From Trichodesmium sp. MAG_R04 (GTDB taxonomy: Bacteria; Cyanobacteriota; Cyanobacteriia; Cyanobacteriales; Microcoleaceae), in the NCBI GenBank assembly GCA_023356515.1, contig JAKQYG010000009.1:1-22708 (forward strand): DNA of 22,708 nt, written 5' to 3'. A program made the translations under genes and the position numbers. The notes under the pieces are model-generated. The model was not told the DNA's origin. It saw only the letters and a program-made list of their open reading frames with translations, and searched no databases. This document shows positions 1 through 7,620 of the stretch, one piece after another. The number at the start of each line of letters is the position of its first letter. Within the stretch, counting starts at the first letter, position 1.

Positions 1-235
1 TTTCTGAGGTTCGCTTGAGAGAAATCTTTCGATTGATGAGAAATTTTAGGCTGCCAAAAGTTGTTGCTAAAATAACTACTAGGAGACTAACCCAAATCAA
101 TTTCTTTTTTTTGCCAAACGATTTGAACAAAGCTGTCTCAGATTGAATTGATACAGCTTCTATCTTATCAGTTAAGGTTTCTACTGTACCATTTGTTTGA
201 TCAGATTTAGAGTCTAACAATTTTTTCTGCTTCAT
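1..235 (-). CDS. N-terminal part of a membrane-anchored protein, running off the window
   Basis: Reading the minus strand from ATG at 235-233 gives an open frame of 78 codons to the window edge. It begins MKQKKLLDSKSDQ, followed by a polar stretch of about 40 residues, a basic patch (GKKKKL) and one strongly hydrophobic segment (about residues 49-66, IWVSLLVVILATTFGSLKF), then basic residues. This is the layout of a type II signal anchor with a short cytoplasmic N-terminus. Periplasmic adaptor (HlyD/DevB-type) proteins look like this, but so do many others, and no family motif is inside the window. No good Shine-Dalgarno sequence precedes the ATG. The stretch is too short to name. Confidence 0.6.
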   Translation of the reverse strand, partial: MKQKKLLDSKSDQTNGTVETLTDKIEAVSIQSETALFKSFGKKKKLIWVSLLVVILATTFGSLKFLINRKISLKRTSE

Positions 236-919
236 AAAACCGATATAAAATGTTACAATTAGTAATATTTTCAGATTTACTTCCTGCTTCTACTGCGTCG
301 ACCTACCGGCGGCTCCACTAGTCAGTAGTACGATCTTCACAAGCATTAACGGTCAAGCCAACCCCATCTCTCAATATTTTACTTCATCAGGACTTACGTA
401 AAGGTACTACTTGTAGTGTAAATATCTGAATTTATTGTCAAAAATGCACTATATGTGGCGGCACTGCCTAAGTCCTGTTCATAAGTCATTAATAAAATAG
501 GAGCAATGGAAAGATTGCAGTTAAAGCTGGTAATAAAATAAGAATACCAACATTAGGGAGCTAATATTAAGGATAATGTTGAAGCAGGTTCTTGTCCCAC
601 AAATCACAAATAAGACTCGTTTACTTTGGCTGGCCTATCGTTTGGTAGTGGCAAATGCAATGGTAGTTTTACACAAAAATGTATAACTAGTAGTCATTTT
701 ATTTATCAGTGATCAGTGATAAGTTATTATTTATCAGTAGCTCCCGCTGTGGTATAAACCTTGAAATGATAAACTGTATTTTTTGATCTTTTTTTTGGGG
801 GACCCTTGAAACCTTATTTTTGGGCCATTATTTATGTATCAAAAGTTGAGAATTAAGGAACATCTATATAATTAAATTTTAACTGTTTATAATGATAGGA
901 AATTTAATAGGAATAAGTT
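236..919. other. Intergenic region upstream of rseP, holding one MITE
   Basis: This 684-bp gap lies between a minus-strand gene start and the rseP start, so it must carry both promoters. It contains a MITE at 388-477. It also contains a short run of the cyanobacterial heptamer ATCAGTG around 704-720. A 36-codon ORF at 576-686 has only a badly spaced AAGGA and is not called. No RNA gene was recognised. Confidence 0.6.
388..477 (-). mobile_element. MITE copy A (subfamily I), with 5-bp target duplication
   Basis: A 90-bp element has terminal inverted repeats CAGGACTTA and TAAGTCCTG and is flanked on both sides by TTCAT (383-387 and 478-482). Its reverse complement aligns along its length with copy C at 6895-6984, sharing the blocks CAGGACTTA-GCAGT-CCGC near one end and TACGTAAGTCCT/TGCGTAAGTCCT at the other, so it is inserted in the opposite orientation. 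It has no coding capacity. Confidence 0.85.
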
Positions 920-2014
920 ATGTCCGTTTTGTTAGCGATCGCAGTTTTAGGTATTCTTATTGTAGTTCACGAATTAGGCCATTTTATGGCGGCTCGACTC
1001 CAAAACATCCATGTTAACCGTTTTTCCATTGGCTTTGGCCCGATAGTCTGGAAATACCAAGGGCCACAAACTGAATATGCACTTAGAGGTTTGCCCTTAG
1101 GAGGTTTTGTGGGTTTTCCCGATGATGACCCAGATAGTACAATACCTGAAGACGATCCAGACCTATTACGCAACCGCCCCATTTTAGACCGAGCGATCGT
1201 TATCAGTGCTGGAGTAATTGCTAACCTCATTTTTGCTTATTTTCTCTTAGTTGCTCAAGTAAGTATTGTTGGTGTAACAGATTTGAACTATGCTCCTGGG
1301 GTGAAAGTTCCAGCAGTTGCTGCAGATATTAGTTCTGCTGCTACTCAAGCAGGTATTAAGGCAAATGATATTATTTTATCAGTTGGGAATCAAAAATTAG
1401 GTGCTAACGAAGAAGCTGTTAGGATTTTGGTAGAAACTATTCAAAATAATCCCAATAAAACTTTGGAGATTGAAATTCAGCGTGATGGAGAAAAATTATT
1501 TCTTGAAGTTACACCAGAATTAGGAGATGATAGCAAAGGCCGCATCGGTGTGCAACTAATTTCCAATAGAGAAATAGTTCGATATCGTATTAAGAATATT
1601 TTTGAAGCTTTTAGTATTGGTGCTCAGGAATTTCAAAGAATAGTTGTCTTGACACTTCAGGGTTTTTGGCAGCTTGTTAGTAATTTTAGTCAGACCGCAG
1701 GGAAACTAGCAGGACCTATTGCTATTGTAGACATGGGGGCAAAAATTGCTGAGAATAATGTGGGTGAACTGTTTAAGTTTGCTGCATTAATTAGTATTAA
1801 TTTGGCAGTGATTAATATTTTGCCTTTGCCAGCCTTAGATGGTGGTCAGTTAGCATTTTTGGCAATAGAAGGAGTTAGAGGTAAACCTTTACCACTTCGT
1901 GTTCAAGAAAATATCATGCAGACTGGTTTGATGTTGCTATTAGGTTTGGGAGTGTTCCTCATTATTCGGGATACTACTAATTTAGATGGTGTACGTTCAA
2001 TGTTTCAGAGATAA
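920..2014 (+). CDS. rseP: RIP-type site-2 zinc metalloprotease (RseP/M50B)
   Basis: This is an intramembrane protease that cuts anti-sigma factors and other single-pass proteins within the membrane (family knowledge). The zinc motif HELGH is at residues 17-21 in the first membrane segment, PLGGFV is at 59-64, a second membrane segment is near 93-116, one PDZ domain lies at about 125-215, and the third zinc ligand is Asp307 in PALDGGQ, followed by a C-terminal membrane segment near 335-350. At 364 residues with a single PDZ domain it is shorter than the two-PDZ E. coli enzyme (about 450), as expected for cyanobacterial members. AGGAA at 909-913 precedes the ATG by six bases, supporting this start. 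The substrate here is unknown. The next gene, nth, is 271 bp downstream. Confidence 0.95.
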   Translation: MSVLLAIAVLGILIVVHELGHFMAARLQNIHVNRFSIGFGPIVWKYQGPQTEYALRGLPLGGFVGFPDDDPDSTIPEDDPDLLRNRPILDRAIVISAGVIANLIFAYFLLVAQVSIVGVTDLNYAPGVKVPAVAADISSAATQAGIKANDIILSVGNQKLGANEEAVRILVETIQNNPNKTLEIEIQRDGEKLFLEVTPELGDDSKGRIGVQLISNREIVRYRIKNIFEAFSIGAQEFQRIVVLTLQGFWQLVSNFSQTAGKLAGPIAIVDMGAKIAENNVGELFKFAALISINLAVINILPLPALDGGQLAFLAIEGVRGKPLPLRVQENIMQTGLMLLLGLGVFLIIRDTTNLDGVRSMFQR

Positions 2015-2285
2015 GTTTGGAATTCATAGTGCTATGCAGAAGTTAGAGTTCAAAAATCAAAAGTTATCTCTGAGTCAGTTTGAGTATTTATAAATCTCTG
2101 CGCCCTATTTGCGTAGGTCCTGATCAAAGTCTAAAGTAAACTCCCCTGGCGGTAAGTCCCGGGCTCTTCCAAAGGAGAGCATTAGGATAAAATACTGATA
2201 ATATAAACATTTTGTCAACCTACAGGTACAAAATACTAAACCACGGGCTCAAAATGCTGCCACTGGGGAACTTTGATAGATAACT

Positions 2286-2960
2286 ATGTTCTCTTTATTT
2301 CTTACAATGGTAATAACTCAGAAATTTTTACTGAAGCGACAGCGATCGCTAGAATTACTTCTTCGTCTCAAACGTCTCTATCCAAATGCTACTTGTACTC
2401 TCACTTATCAAACCCCTGTTCAGTTACTTGTAGCTACTATTCTTTCCGCTCAATGTACTGATGCACGAGTCAATAAAGTTACACCCACTCTATTTCAAAA
2501 ATTCCCTGACGCTCTAGCACTGGCCAATGCAGATATTGAAGAACTAGAAAAATTAGTGCGTTCCACAGGATTTTATCGTAATAAAGCTAAAAATATTCAA
2601 GCTGCTTGTCAAATGATTCTTGATAAGTTCAATGCCCAGGTACCAAAGCAGATGGAACAACTTTTGCAACTACCTGGAGTAGCGAGGAAAACAGCTAATG
2701 TTGTTCTAGCTCATGCTTACGGAATTATTGTTGGAGTAACAGTAGATACTCACGTTAAACGGTTAAGTCAAAGATTAGGTTTAACTCAACATTCTGACCC
2801 AATTAAAATTGAGCGAGATTTAATGCGCTTAATACCTCAGCCTGATTGGGAAAATTGGTCAATACGATTGATATATCATGGTCGAGCAGTTTGTCAAGCC
2901 AAAAATCCTGCCTGCGATAAATGTTTATTGGCCAATTTATGTCCTGCTGTGGCAAAGTGA
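2286..2960 (+). CDS. nth: Endonuclease III (DNA glycosylase/AP lyase)
   Basis: This base-excision repair enzyme removes oxidised pyrimidines and nicks the abasic site. The helix-hairpin-helix LPGVARKTANVV (129-140) carries the catalytic Lys135, and VDTHVKRLSQRLG (153-165) carries the catalytic Asp154. The C-terminus has the [4Fe-4S] ligands Cys203, Cys210, Cys213 and Cys219 in the classical C-X6-C-X2-C-X5-C spacing. The 224 residues compare with 211 in E. coli. The start is uncertain: neither the ATG at 2286 nor the one at 2307 (217 residues) has a clear Shine-Dalgarno sequence, and the latter gives the more usual length. rpsN follows after 99 bp in the same direction, so co-transcription is possible. 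Confidence 0.95.
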   Translation: MFSLFLTMVITQKFLLKRQRSLELLLRLKRLYPNATCTLTYQTPVQLLVATILSAQCTDARVNKVTPTLFQKFPDALALANADIEELEKLVRSTGFYRNKAKNIQAACQMILDKFNAQVPKQMEQLLQLPGVARKTANVVLAHAYGIIVGVTVDTHVKRLSQRLGLTQHSDPIKIERDLMRLIPQPDWENWSIRLIYHGRAVCQAKNPACDKCLLANLCPAVAK

Positions 2961-3059
2961 AAAGTTGACTGAGAAAAAAATTTATGATATCCTTATGGAT
3001 TGGGTAAGTAACCTAAAATTAAAAATACCAGTTATTTTGGAGGAATAAAGTAATTAATC

Positions 3060-3362
3060 ATGGCAAAAAAAAGCATGATCGAGCGTGAGAAAAAACGCAA
3101 AAAATTAGTAGAAAAATATGCAGAGAAACGTGAAGAACTAAAACAGCAATTTATGAAAGCAGAAGATTTAGAGGAGAAAATAGAACTCCATCGTAAACTT
3201 CAGAGACTACCTCGTAATAGTGCTCCTAACCGTGTCAGGAATCGTTGTTGGTTAACTGGACGTTCAAGAGGATATTATCGGGATTTTGGACTATCTCGTA
3301 ATGTTATGCGAGAAATGGCCCATGAAGGTTTGCTTCCAGGAGTTGTGAAGTCTAGCTGGTAG
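3060..3362 (+). CDS. rpsN: 30S ribosomal protein S14, long zinc-independent form
   Basis: This is a small-subunit ribosomal protein of the 30S head. The 100 residues include the conserved C-terminal block from NRVRNRCWLTGRSRG through FGLSRNVMREMA to the end GVVKSSW. The two CXXC pairs of the short zinc-binding form are absent, so this is the long C-minus version usual in cyanobacteria and plastids. A strong GGAGG (3039-3043) is 16 bases from the ATG at 3060, which is longer than usual. No nearer start codon exists and the MAKKSMIEREKKR N-terminus is family-typical, so the start is kept. It stands apart from the large ribosomal operons, as commonly seen in cyanobacteria. Confidence 0.97.
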   Translation: MAKKSMIEREKKRKKLVEKYAEKREELKQQFMKAEDLEEKIELHRKLQRLPRNSAPNRVRNRCWLTGRSRGYYRDFGLSRNVMREMAHEGLLPGVVKSSW

Positions 3363-4021
3363 GTTATATTACCGTTTCTCAAAATTTTTGCTACACTTGG
3401 GAGCTAGTAAAATTACTTTTCTTCATAACCGAAGTTAGGAAATATCAAGCATGTACTCAAACGAATAGTATTTCTGAATATCAAATTCAAATGTAGCAAA
3501 GTTTCTGATAATTGGCATGATAGCTTTATAGCCATTCTTAGGGGAACCCACAATTCTAGAGAAAACTTCCCTAGATCAATAAAATTAACAGTTTCACAGA
3601 AGTTAAGAGTTAGCCCTCCTATACTCCCCCAGAGCTATTTTATGTTCTAAGGTTAGTCATGAGAATATGGGGGTTATAGCAGCTTTTTTGATGGCTGGAA
3701 TAGGATTTTTTGATAAAATGAAACATCTCTGCCCTTTACCCTTAGGGCATTTTCATTCTTAAATTTTACTATCGTTCAACCACAGGATTTGAAGACAATT
3801 TTATGTTAGATATTATAATATTAAATTATTTCGGAACGGAAATCTAGGGGCCGACAAACTGCCTGTAAGTCTTACTTAATAATGGTTTTAAGCAATGTTA
3901 TCTTGAAAAATAATATTTGTATTTGGCCTTAGTCTTCAGATTCTATAAGTTAAGCTTTTTGTCCTGTACTTAGGTTAAATTTATTTAAATACAATATTAT
4001 TTCACTGAGAAGGAGTAAACA
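3363..4021. other. Intergenic region between rpsN and the dehydrogenase
   Basis: There is no gene in 659 bp. A possible weak stem-loop (TGCCCT/AGGGCA, 3730-3749) is followed by the T-rich TTTTCATTCTT and could terminate plus-strand transcripts. An imperfect inverted pair, CTATACTCCCCCA and ATGGGGGTTATAG, lies near 3619-3680. The right part holds the C-terminal relic of an IS4-type transposase (3914-3973). Confidence 0.5.
3914..3973 (+). pseudogene. C-terminal relic of an IS4-type transposase
   Basis: The plus frame ends ...FRFYKLSFLSCT followed by TAG at 3971-3973. The DNA AAGCTTTTTGTCCTGTACT (3952-3970) recurs as an inverted copy at 7004-7022 and, shortened to TTGTCCTGTACTTAG, at 7476-7490. 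The latter ends a longer IS4-type relic in the same reading frame (...LSCT stop). The ending FLSCT is one I recall from cyanobacterial IS4-family transposases. Only about 19 codons remain, with a stop immediately upstream in the same frame. It ends 48 bp before the dehydrogenase start, so that gene's upstream sequence is partly old insertion-sequence DNA. Confidence 0.55.
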
Positions 4022-5068
4022 ATGCCTAAACGCAAATCTTTGATTCTTACTGCTCCCAAAACAATGTGCTTTCAGGAAGACGAGATAGAAGAATTAAAGC
4101 CCAAGGAAATTCTGTTCCGATCGTTTTTATCAGCTTTTAAACATGGAACTGAGATGAGAGCATATTACGGCTCTAGTCCTTTTCATCAAAGAAGTTTCGA
4201 TATTGACTTACGCGTTTTTCAAGATAATCCCAATAATGTTGCGAGTGTTCTTTATCCGAGTGCTTTGGGAAACATGACTGTTGGTATTGTGGAACAAGTT
4301 GGCAGTGAAGTCAAGAATTTTGAAGTGGGAGATCGGGTATTTGGATGGCTTCCCGTCGCAGACTGGCATGTTACCACAGAAGAACAATTATATCTTTTAA
4401 ATGGGTTGACCCCAGAACAAGCATTATGTATTGATCCGGCTAATTTTTCCATCGGGGGAGTATTAGATGGAGATATTCGCTTCCGGGAGAAAGTTTTGGT
4501 AACGGGAATGGGGGCTATCGGCCTTTTAGCAGTTCAATATTGTAAACTCCATGGTGCAACGGTGTACGCCTCTTCCAGTTTTCCCAAGCGTCGCGAATTG
4601 GCTCGCAAATACGGTGCAGATGTGGTACTGAATTGGAAGGAAATCCCAGATTTAGGCTTAGAAATCAAACGCTTAACCAATGGAGGGGTTGATGCAGCGA
4701 TCGAGTGTTCCGGACGCTACAGTCAACTTCAATTTGCAATCCGCGCAACCCGTCAGTGCGGCCGTATTTCTTGTGTTGGTTTTTACTCGGGGGGTGCAAC
4801 AGAGATAAACTTGGGAGAAGAGTTTTTTCACAATCGCTTGACTTTGCTAGCATCTCTACCAGATTCCTACTGGAATAATCCCGCTCGCAGTGAGACTCCC
4901 CTGTATGCGAAAGATCTATATCAACTCATCATGGAAGACATGAAAGCCGGACGCTTGAATATCGATGGTTTATTGGGACCAGTTTACCCCTTTAGTGAAG
5001 CTATGCAAGCTGTCGAGAAGATTGCTAACAATTCCGTAGATGTGATTAAAGTGGTTATATCCTACTAA
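4022..5068 (+). CDS. Medium-chain dehydrogenase/reductase lacking the usual zinc ligands
   Basis: This is an NAD(P)-dependent oxidoreductase of the alcohol-dehydrogenase-like (MDR) superfamily, with unknown substrate. The Rossmann signature TGMGAIG (161-167) sits in VLVTGMGAIGLLAVQYCKLHGA-type context, and EVGDRVFGW (101-109) is the usual pre-Rossmann strand. The catalytic-zinc region is altered: the Cys-containing segment reads FKHGTE (39-44), and the GHE motif is replaced by GNM (83-85). The four structural-zinc cysteines are also absent. It resembles the 'GTE' subgroup found with, or fused to, Gfo/Idh/MocA proteins in polysaccharide loci. AAGGAG (4009-4014) lies upstream of the ATG. Hand counts over eight 60-bp rows give about 47% GC, against about 28-43% for rows in rseP and the ABC gene. 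Together with nearby mobile DNA this suggests acquisition. The Gfo/Idh gene converges on it 453 bp away. Confidence 0.85.
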   Translation: MPKRKSLILTAPKTMCFQEDEIEELKPKEILFRSFLSAFKHGTEMRAYYGSSPFHQRSFDIDLRVFQDNPNNVASVLYPSALGNMTVGIVEQVGSEVKNFEVGDRVFGWLPVADWHVTTEEQLYLLNGLTPEQALCIDPANFSIGGVLDGDIRFREKVLVTGMGAIGLLAVQYCKLHGATVYASSSFPKRRELARKYGADVVLNWKEIPDLGLEIKRLTNGGVDAAIECSGRYSQLQFAIRATRQCGRISCVGFYSGGATEINLGEEFFHNRLTLLASLPDSYWNNPARSETPLYAKDLYQLIMEDMKAGRLNIDGLLGPVYPFSEAMQAVEKIANNSVDVIKVVISY

Positions 5069-5095
5069 TATCAAATCCGGAAAATCCACTTTAAT

Positions 5096-5187
5096 CAGGA
5101 CTTACGCAAAATATGAAAATATACACCATCTGTAGGGGTAAACGACCGTTAAACTCTACTAGATATAGCTCTTCTGCGTAAGTCCTA
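5096..5187 (+). mobile_element. MITE copy B1 (subfamily II), first of a tandem pair
   Basis: A 92-bp element begins CAGGACTTACGCA and ends TGCGTAAGTCCTA, with near-perfect 12-13 bp inverted ends. TTAAT precedes it (5091-5095), and ATTTAAT separates it from copy B2. Its core (TCTGTAGGGGTAAA ... CGTTAA ... CTAGATATA) matches copy D at 7621-7699 but not copies A, B2 and C. Confidence 0.85.
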
Positions 5188-5193
5188 TTTAAT

Positions 5194-5283
5194 CAGGGCT
5201 TACCTAGTACCGCTATATATGGTGTTTAAATTTGTCATTTTTCCAAAATTTCCAATACAATTAGTGCTGTTGCGTAAGTCCTG
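5194..5283 (+). mobile_element. MITE copy B2 (subfamily I), second of a tandem pair
   Basis: A 90-bp element begins CAGGGCTTACC and ends TTGCGTAAGTCCTG, flanked on both sides by TTAAT (5189-5193 and 5284-5288). Its interior (AGTACCGCTATATATG ... TTTCCAAAAT ... ACAATTAGTGC) is nearly the same as copy C at 6895-6984. It probably inserted into the target duplication left by B1. Confidence 0.85.
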
Positions 5284-5419
5284 TTAATATAGTAGTTTGA
5301 GTTAGGGAAGTACGTAACCAAGCACAAACACTAATATTGTTGGGCTTTGATTTTTTTCTTTGCGATCAAGTAAAAGCTAGACAATTCAATTAGGGTTAAT
5401 GGCTACTCAAATTTAATGC

Positions 5420-5479
5420 CTTGAGATCGCTAAAAGCCTTAGCTAGTAATTGTTATTCTAAGAACTTCGCACTGTCTAG
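5420..5479 (-). repeat. 60-bp dispersed repeat, copy 1
   Basis: Read on the minus strand, this 60-bp block begins CTAGACAGTGCGAAGTT and includes TAGCTAAGGCTTTTAGC. It matches 17210-17269 on the plus strand at about 85% (roughly nine mismatches, no gaps, by eye). It lies just downstream of the Gfo/Idh stop codon, in the direction of that gene's transcription. Confidence 0.75.
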
Positions 5480-5521
5480 TCATTCGCTATTAAACTTAAA
5501 TCCAGAAACCTTACAATAGCT

Positions 5522-6592
5522 TTAAGAAGGAGGGAAAAAAATTGGTTGACCAGTTTGTGCGCTTTGATATATTGCATCCACAATTTCCATGACTTTAACC
5601 GCTTCGCTACTACTGGCCTTGTGAGGTTTGTCCTGAATGATTGCATCTACAAAAGAATGCATTGCAGAAGGACATAATTCTGGTCTAACATCTTCTATCT
5701 TAAGGGTATAGGAAACTCCATTAGACTCATAAAAGGTTTGAGCCTGAAAAGTATATCCTTGATTAATATTTTGCTCTAGAATTCCTTCTTTTTCACCCAG
5801 TAATCTCAATTCAATTAAATTGCTTTCCAAAATATTAGCAGCCCAACTTGCTTGTAGCATGAGACAAGCATTATTTTTGAATTTAATAAAGCTTTCAACC
5901 GTATCTTCCACATCAAAGCCGGCATTTAAATTTTTCCCCAGTTGGCGACAGATGCGATCATGAGTTGAAGCCACTACCATTTCCACTTCGGGAAACCCCA
6001 TTAACCACAGGGCCTTATCAAGATAATGAATTCCAATATCGATTAACACTCCCCCCCCAGACATTTCTTTTTTCCCGAACCAACCGGAAAACTGAGAAAA
6101 ACCGCTAATATTGCGCAACCAATGAAAAGATGCCGAGTATATCTCCCCTACTAAGCCCTCATCAATTCGTTGCTTCATCGCCACTGCTTGGGGGGTAAAT
6201 CGATAGGAATAATTCAGCATTAAACGCTTACTCATTTCTTGGGATTTGTGGTGCATAGCGATGGCTTCTTTTGCATTGAGACCGATGGGTTTTTCACAGA
6301 GTACGTGAAGACCTTGCTCTAATGCAAATATTGTCATCTCTTTATGAAAAGAATTCGGAGTAGCCACACTCACAATATCTAAATTTTCTTTCTCAATCAT
6401 TTCTTGATAAGATTTATATTGTCTCTCAACTCCATATTTTTTCCCAGTCCGGTTTAATACCTCAGTATTAACATCGCAAATTGCCTTGACTTTTGCATTT
6501 GGATGTGTTAGGTATCCATCAATATGCCCGAGCCCAGCCCGCAACCCAATGATACCAATATTTAGCGTTCCATTTTTTTCTTGGTTGCTCAT
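5522..6592 (-). CDS. Gfo/Idh/MocA family NAD(P)-dependent sugar or polyol oxidoreductase
   Basis: Members oxidise or reduce sugars, inositols or UDP-sugars with NAD(P). The N-terminal Rossmann domain starts NIGIIGLRAGLGH (11-23), a slightly altered GxGxxG. The family motif EKP is at 100-102 (CEKPIG), and DIGIH at 185-189 supplies the Asp/His pair near the active site. The C-terminal half is the usual alpha/beta dimer domain. At 356 residues it is full length. AAGGA lies about ten bases before the ATG. It converges on the MDR dehydrogenase; these two families often work together or are fused in sugar-modification loci, so a shared pathway is plausible but the substrate is unknown. A TnpB relic lies 77 bp upstream, so its promoter probably sits in or beyond mobile DNA. 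Confidence 0.9.
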   Translation of the reverse strand: MSNQEKNGTLNIGIIGLRAGLGHIDGYLTHPNAKVKAICDVNTEVLNRTGKKYGVERQYKSYQEMIEKENLDIVSVATPNSFHKEMTIFALEQGLHVLCEKPIGLNAKEAIAMHHKSQEMSKRLMLNYSYRFTPQAVAMKQRIDEGLVGEIYSASFHWLRNISGFSQFSGWFGKKEMSGGGVLIDIGIHYLDKALWLMGFPEVEMVVASTHDRICRQLGKNLNAGFDVEDTVESFIKFKNNACLMLQASWAANILESNLIELRLLGEKEGILEQNINQGYTFQAQTFYESNGVSYTLKIEDVRPELCPSAMHSFVDAIIQDKPHKASSSEAVKVMEIVDAIYQSAQTGQPIFFPPS

Positions 6593-6669
6593 ATTCTGTT
6601 TATTCCTTGTTGTTTACTACTTCATGAAACCTATACAAACCTAGACAGGCTTGCTGTTCAATTCCTGCT

Positions 6670-6870
6670 TCAACCAAGGGAGACGGCTCCTTCTTGTCCA
6701 CAGGCGTTAACCGATAAGCTATCGGCATTTTTTGTCCAATTTTCGAGATTGATTGACGCATTCAAGTCCCTGTCCATAACTTGCCCACAATTTTGACAAT
6801 GATAAACCCTTTCACGTAGGGGCATATCTTGTATATTTCCGCAGACTGAACAAGTTTTTGAACTAATGAT
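6670..6870 (-). pseudogene. C-terminal relic of an IS200/IS605-type TnpB
   Basis: The minus-strand frame from 6870 to the TGA at 6672-6670 reads SSKTCSVCGNIQDMP..., then YHCQNCGQVMDRDLNASIN and VNACGQEG. This is the TnpB zinc ribbon (C-X2-C ... C-X2-C) followed by the DRDLNA active-site block and the typical VNACGQEG tail. About 65 codons of a normal protein of about 400 remain. Upstream the sequence collapses into (AT)n and then MITE copy C. The remaining Asp in DRD belongs to the RuvC site, but the rest of the nuclease is missing, so the relic cannot be active. The sequence up to the Gfo/Idh start resembles the right end of such elements. Confidence 0.85.
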
Positions 6871-6894
6871 ATATATTATATTATATATTATGAT

Positions 6895-6984
6895 CAGGAC
6901 TTACGCAGTACCGCTATATATGCTGCATAAATTTGTCTTTTTCCAAAAATTATCACTACAATTAGTGCCGTTGCGTAAGTCCTA
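6895..6984 (+). mobile_element. MITE copy C (subfamily I), with 5-bp target duplication
   Basis: A 90-bp element starts CAGGACTTACGCA and ends TTGCGTAAGTCCTA, flanked by ATGAT on both sides (6890-6894 and 6985-6989). The interior matches B2 closely and the reverse complement of copy A. It lies between the TnpB relic and the IS4-type relic. Confidence 0.88.
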
Positions 6985-7001
6985 ATGATATGAAGAACCG
7001 C

Positions 7002-7490
7002 TCAGTACAGGACAAAAAGCTTGACTTTCAGAACAGAAAAACGTTTCATAAAACTTAAACCATAATGTCCATAAAACCTGAATATTTGGGAGATTAGTTG
7101 ACTACAAAAAAACTTTTAAAAACCACTTTTCTTGGCATGGAGCCAGAATCAAATTTCTGGCGTTTAGCCGTTGGTGAAGTCAGAAGTTTGCCCAAACGTC
7201 GTCGCATTTGGGGGAATCTGGATGTATGTATCAGCCTTAAAACTTGAATCACATATTGATAGTGGTTAGCGATCGCTACGGGGAAAGTGCGATTCACGAT
7301 TATGGTCGTCCCCGGCAGATTGAAACGCTTTTTGGTTAGATGGATATAGTCCTCTACTGATCAAAAAACATGGGCGTAAAGCTCAAAGTTTTTTCCCTAC
7401 GGTCTAGATTTTTTGGGTAGTATTTTCTTAAATATGTCTAGCAAAATAGCTTATTTTCATAGGGGTTTAAAATCTTTGTCCTGTACTTAG
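7002..7490 (+). mobile_element. Internally deleted, frameshifted IS4-type insertion sequence relic
   Basis: The ends are inverted repeats: CTCAGTACAGGACAAA (7002-7017) against TTTGTCCTGTACTTAG (7475-7490). Between them, in several plus frames, are recognisable pieces of an IS4-family DDE transposase. In order these are LAVGEVRSLPKRRRIWG (about 7160-7215), YVSALKLE (about 7223-7250), AIHDYGRPRQIETLFG (about 7290-7337, with the family's 'YxxRWxIETLFG' block containing the catalytic Glu), KKHGRKAQSFF (about 7363-7395) and YGLDFL ... LSCT ending at TAG 7488-7490. The pieces are separated by frameshifts and stops, and the N-terminal part is missing. The element is dead but its ends are still recognisable. 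Confidence 0.75.
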
Positions 7491-7620
7491 CAATTTTTTA
7501 CCCGATTTTTTATACAATTGTTGAACTAATTTTGAGCGTGGCTTGGTATGCTTGGTTTATCAACCCAAAAGCTAATGTCAAGTGGAGTAAGACAACATCT
7601 GATCGTATTTAGTGCTTAAT

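Noticed and set aside
576..686. 36-codon plus-strand ORF MLKQVLVPQITNK...
   Set aside because: AAGGA is only two bases from the ATG, no family is recognised, and it lies in AT-rich intergenic DNA next to a MITE.
2110..2135. TTGCGTAGGTCCTGAT resembling a MITE right end between rseP and nth
   Set aside because: One mismatched end only, with no partner AGGACTTAC upstream and no interior similarity.
3619..3680. Inverted pair CTATACTCCCCCA / ATGGGGGTTATAG
   Set aside because: Imperfect, far apart and without supporting context.
6670..6870. Functional TnpB nuclease with guide RNA
   Set aside because: Only the zinc ribbon and last RuvC block remain; most of the protein is absent.
7094..7297. Minus-strand ORF of 67 codons
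   Set aside because: It lies antisense to recognisable IS4-type transposase fragments and is a shadow.
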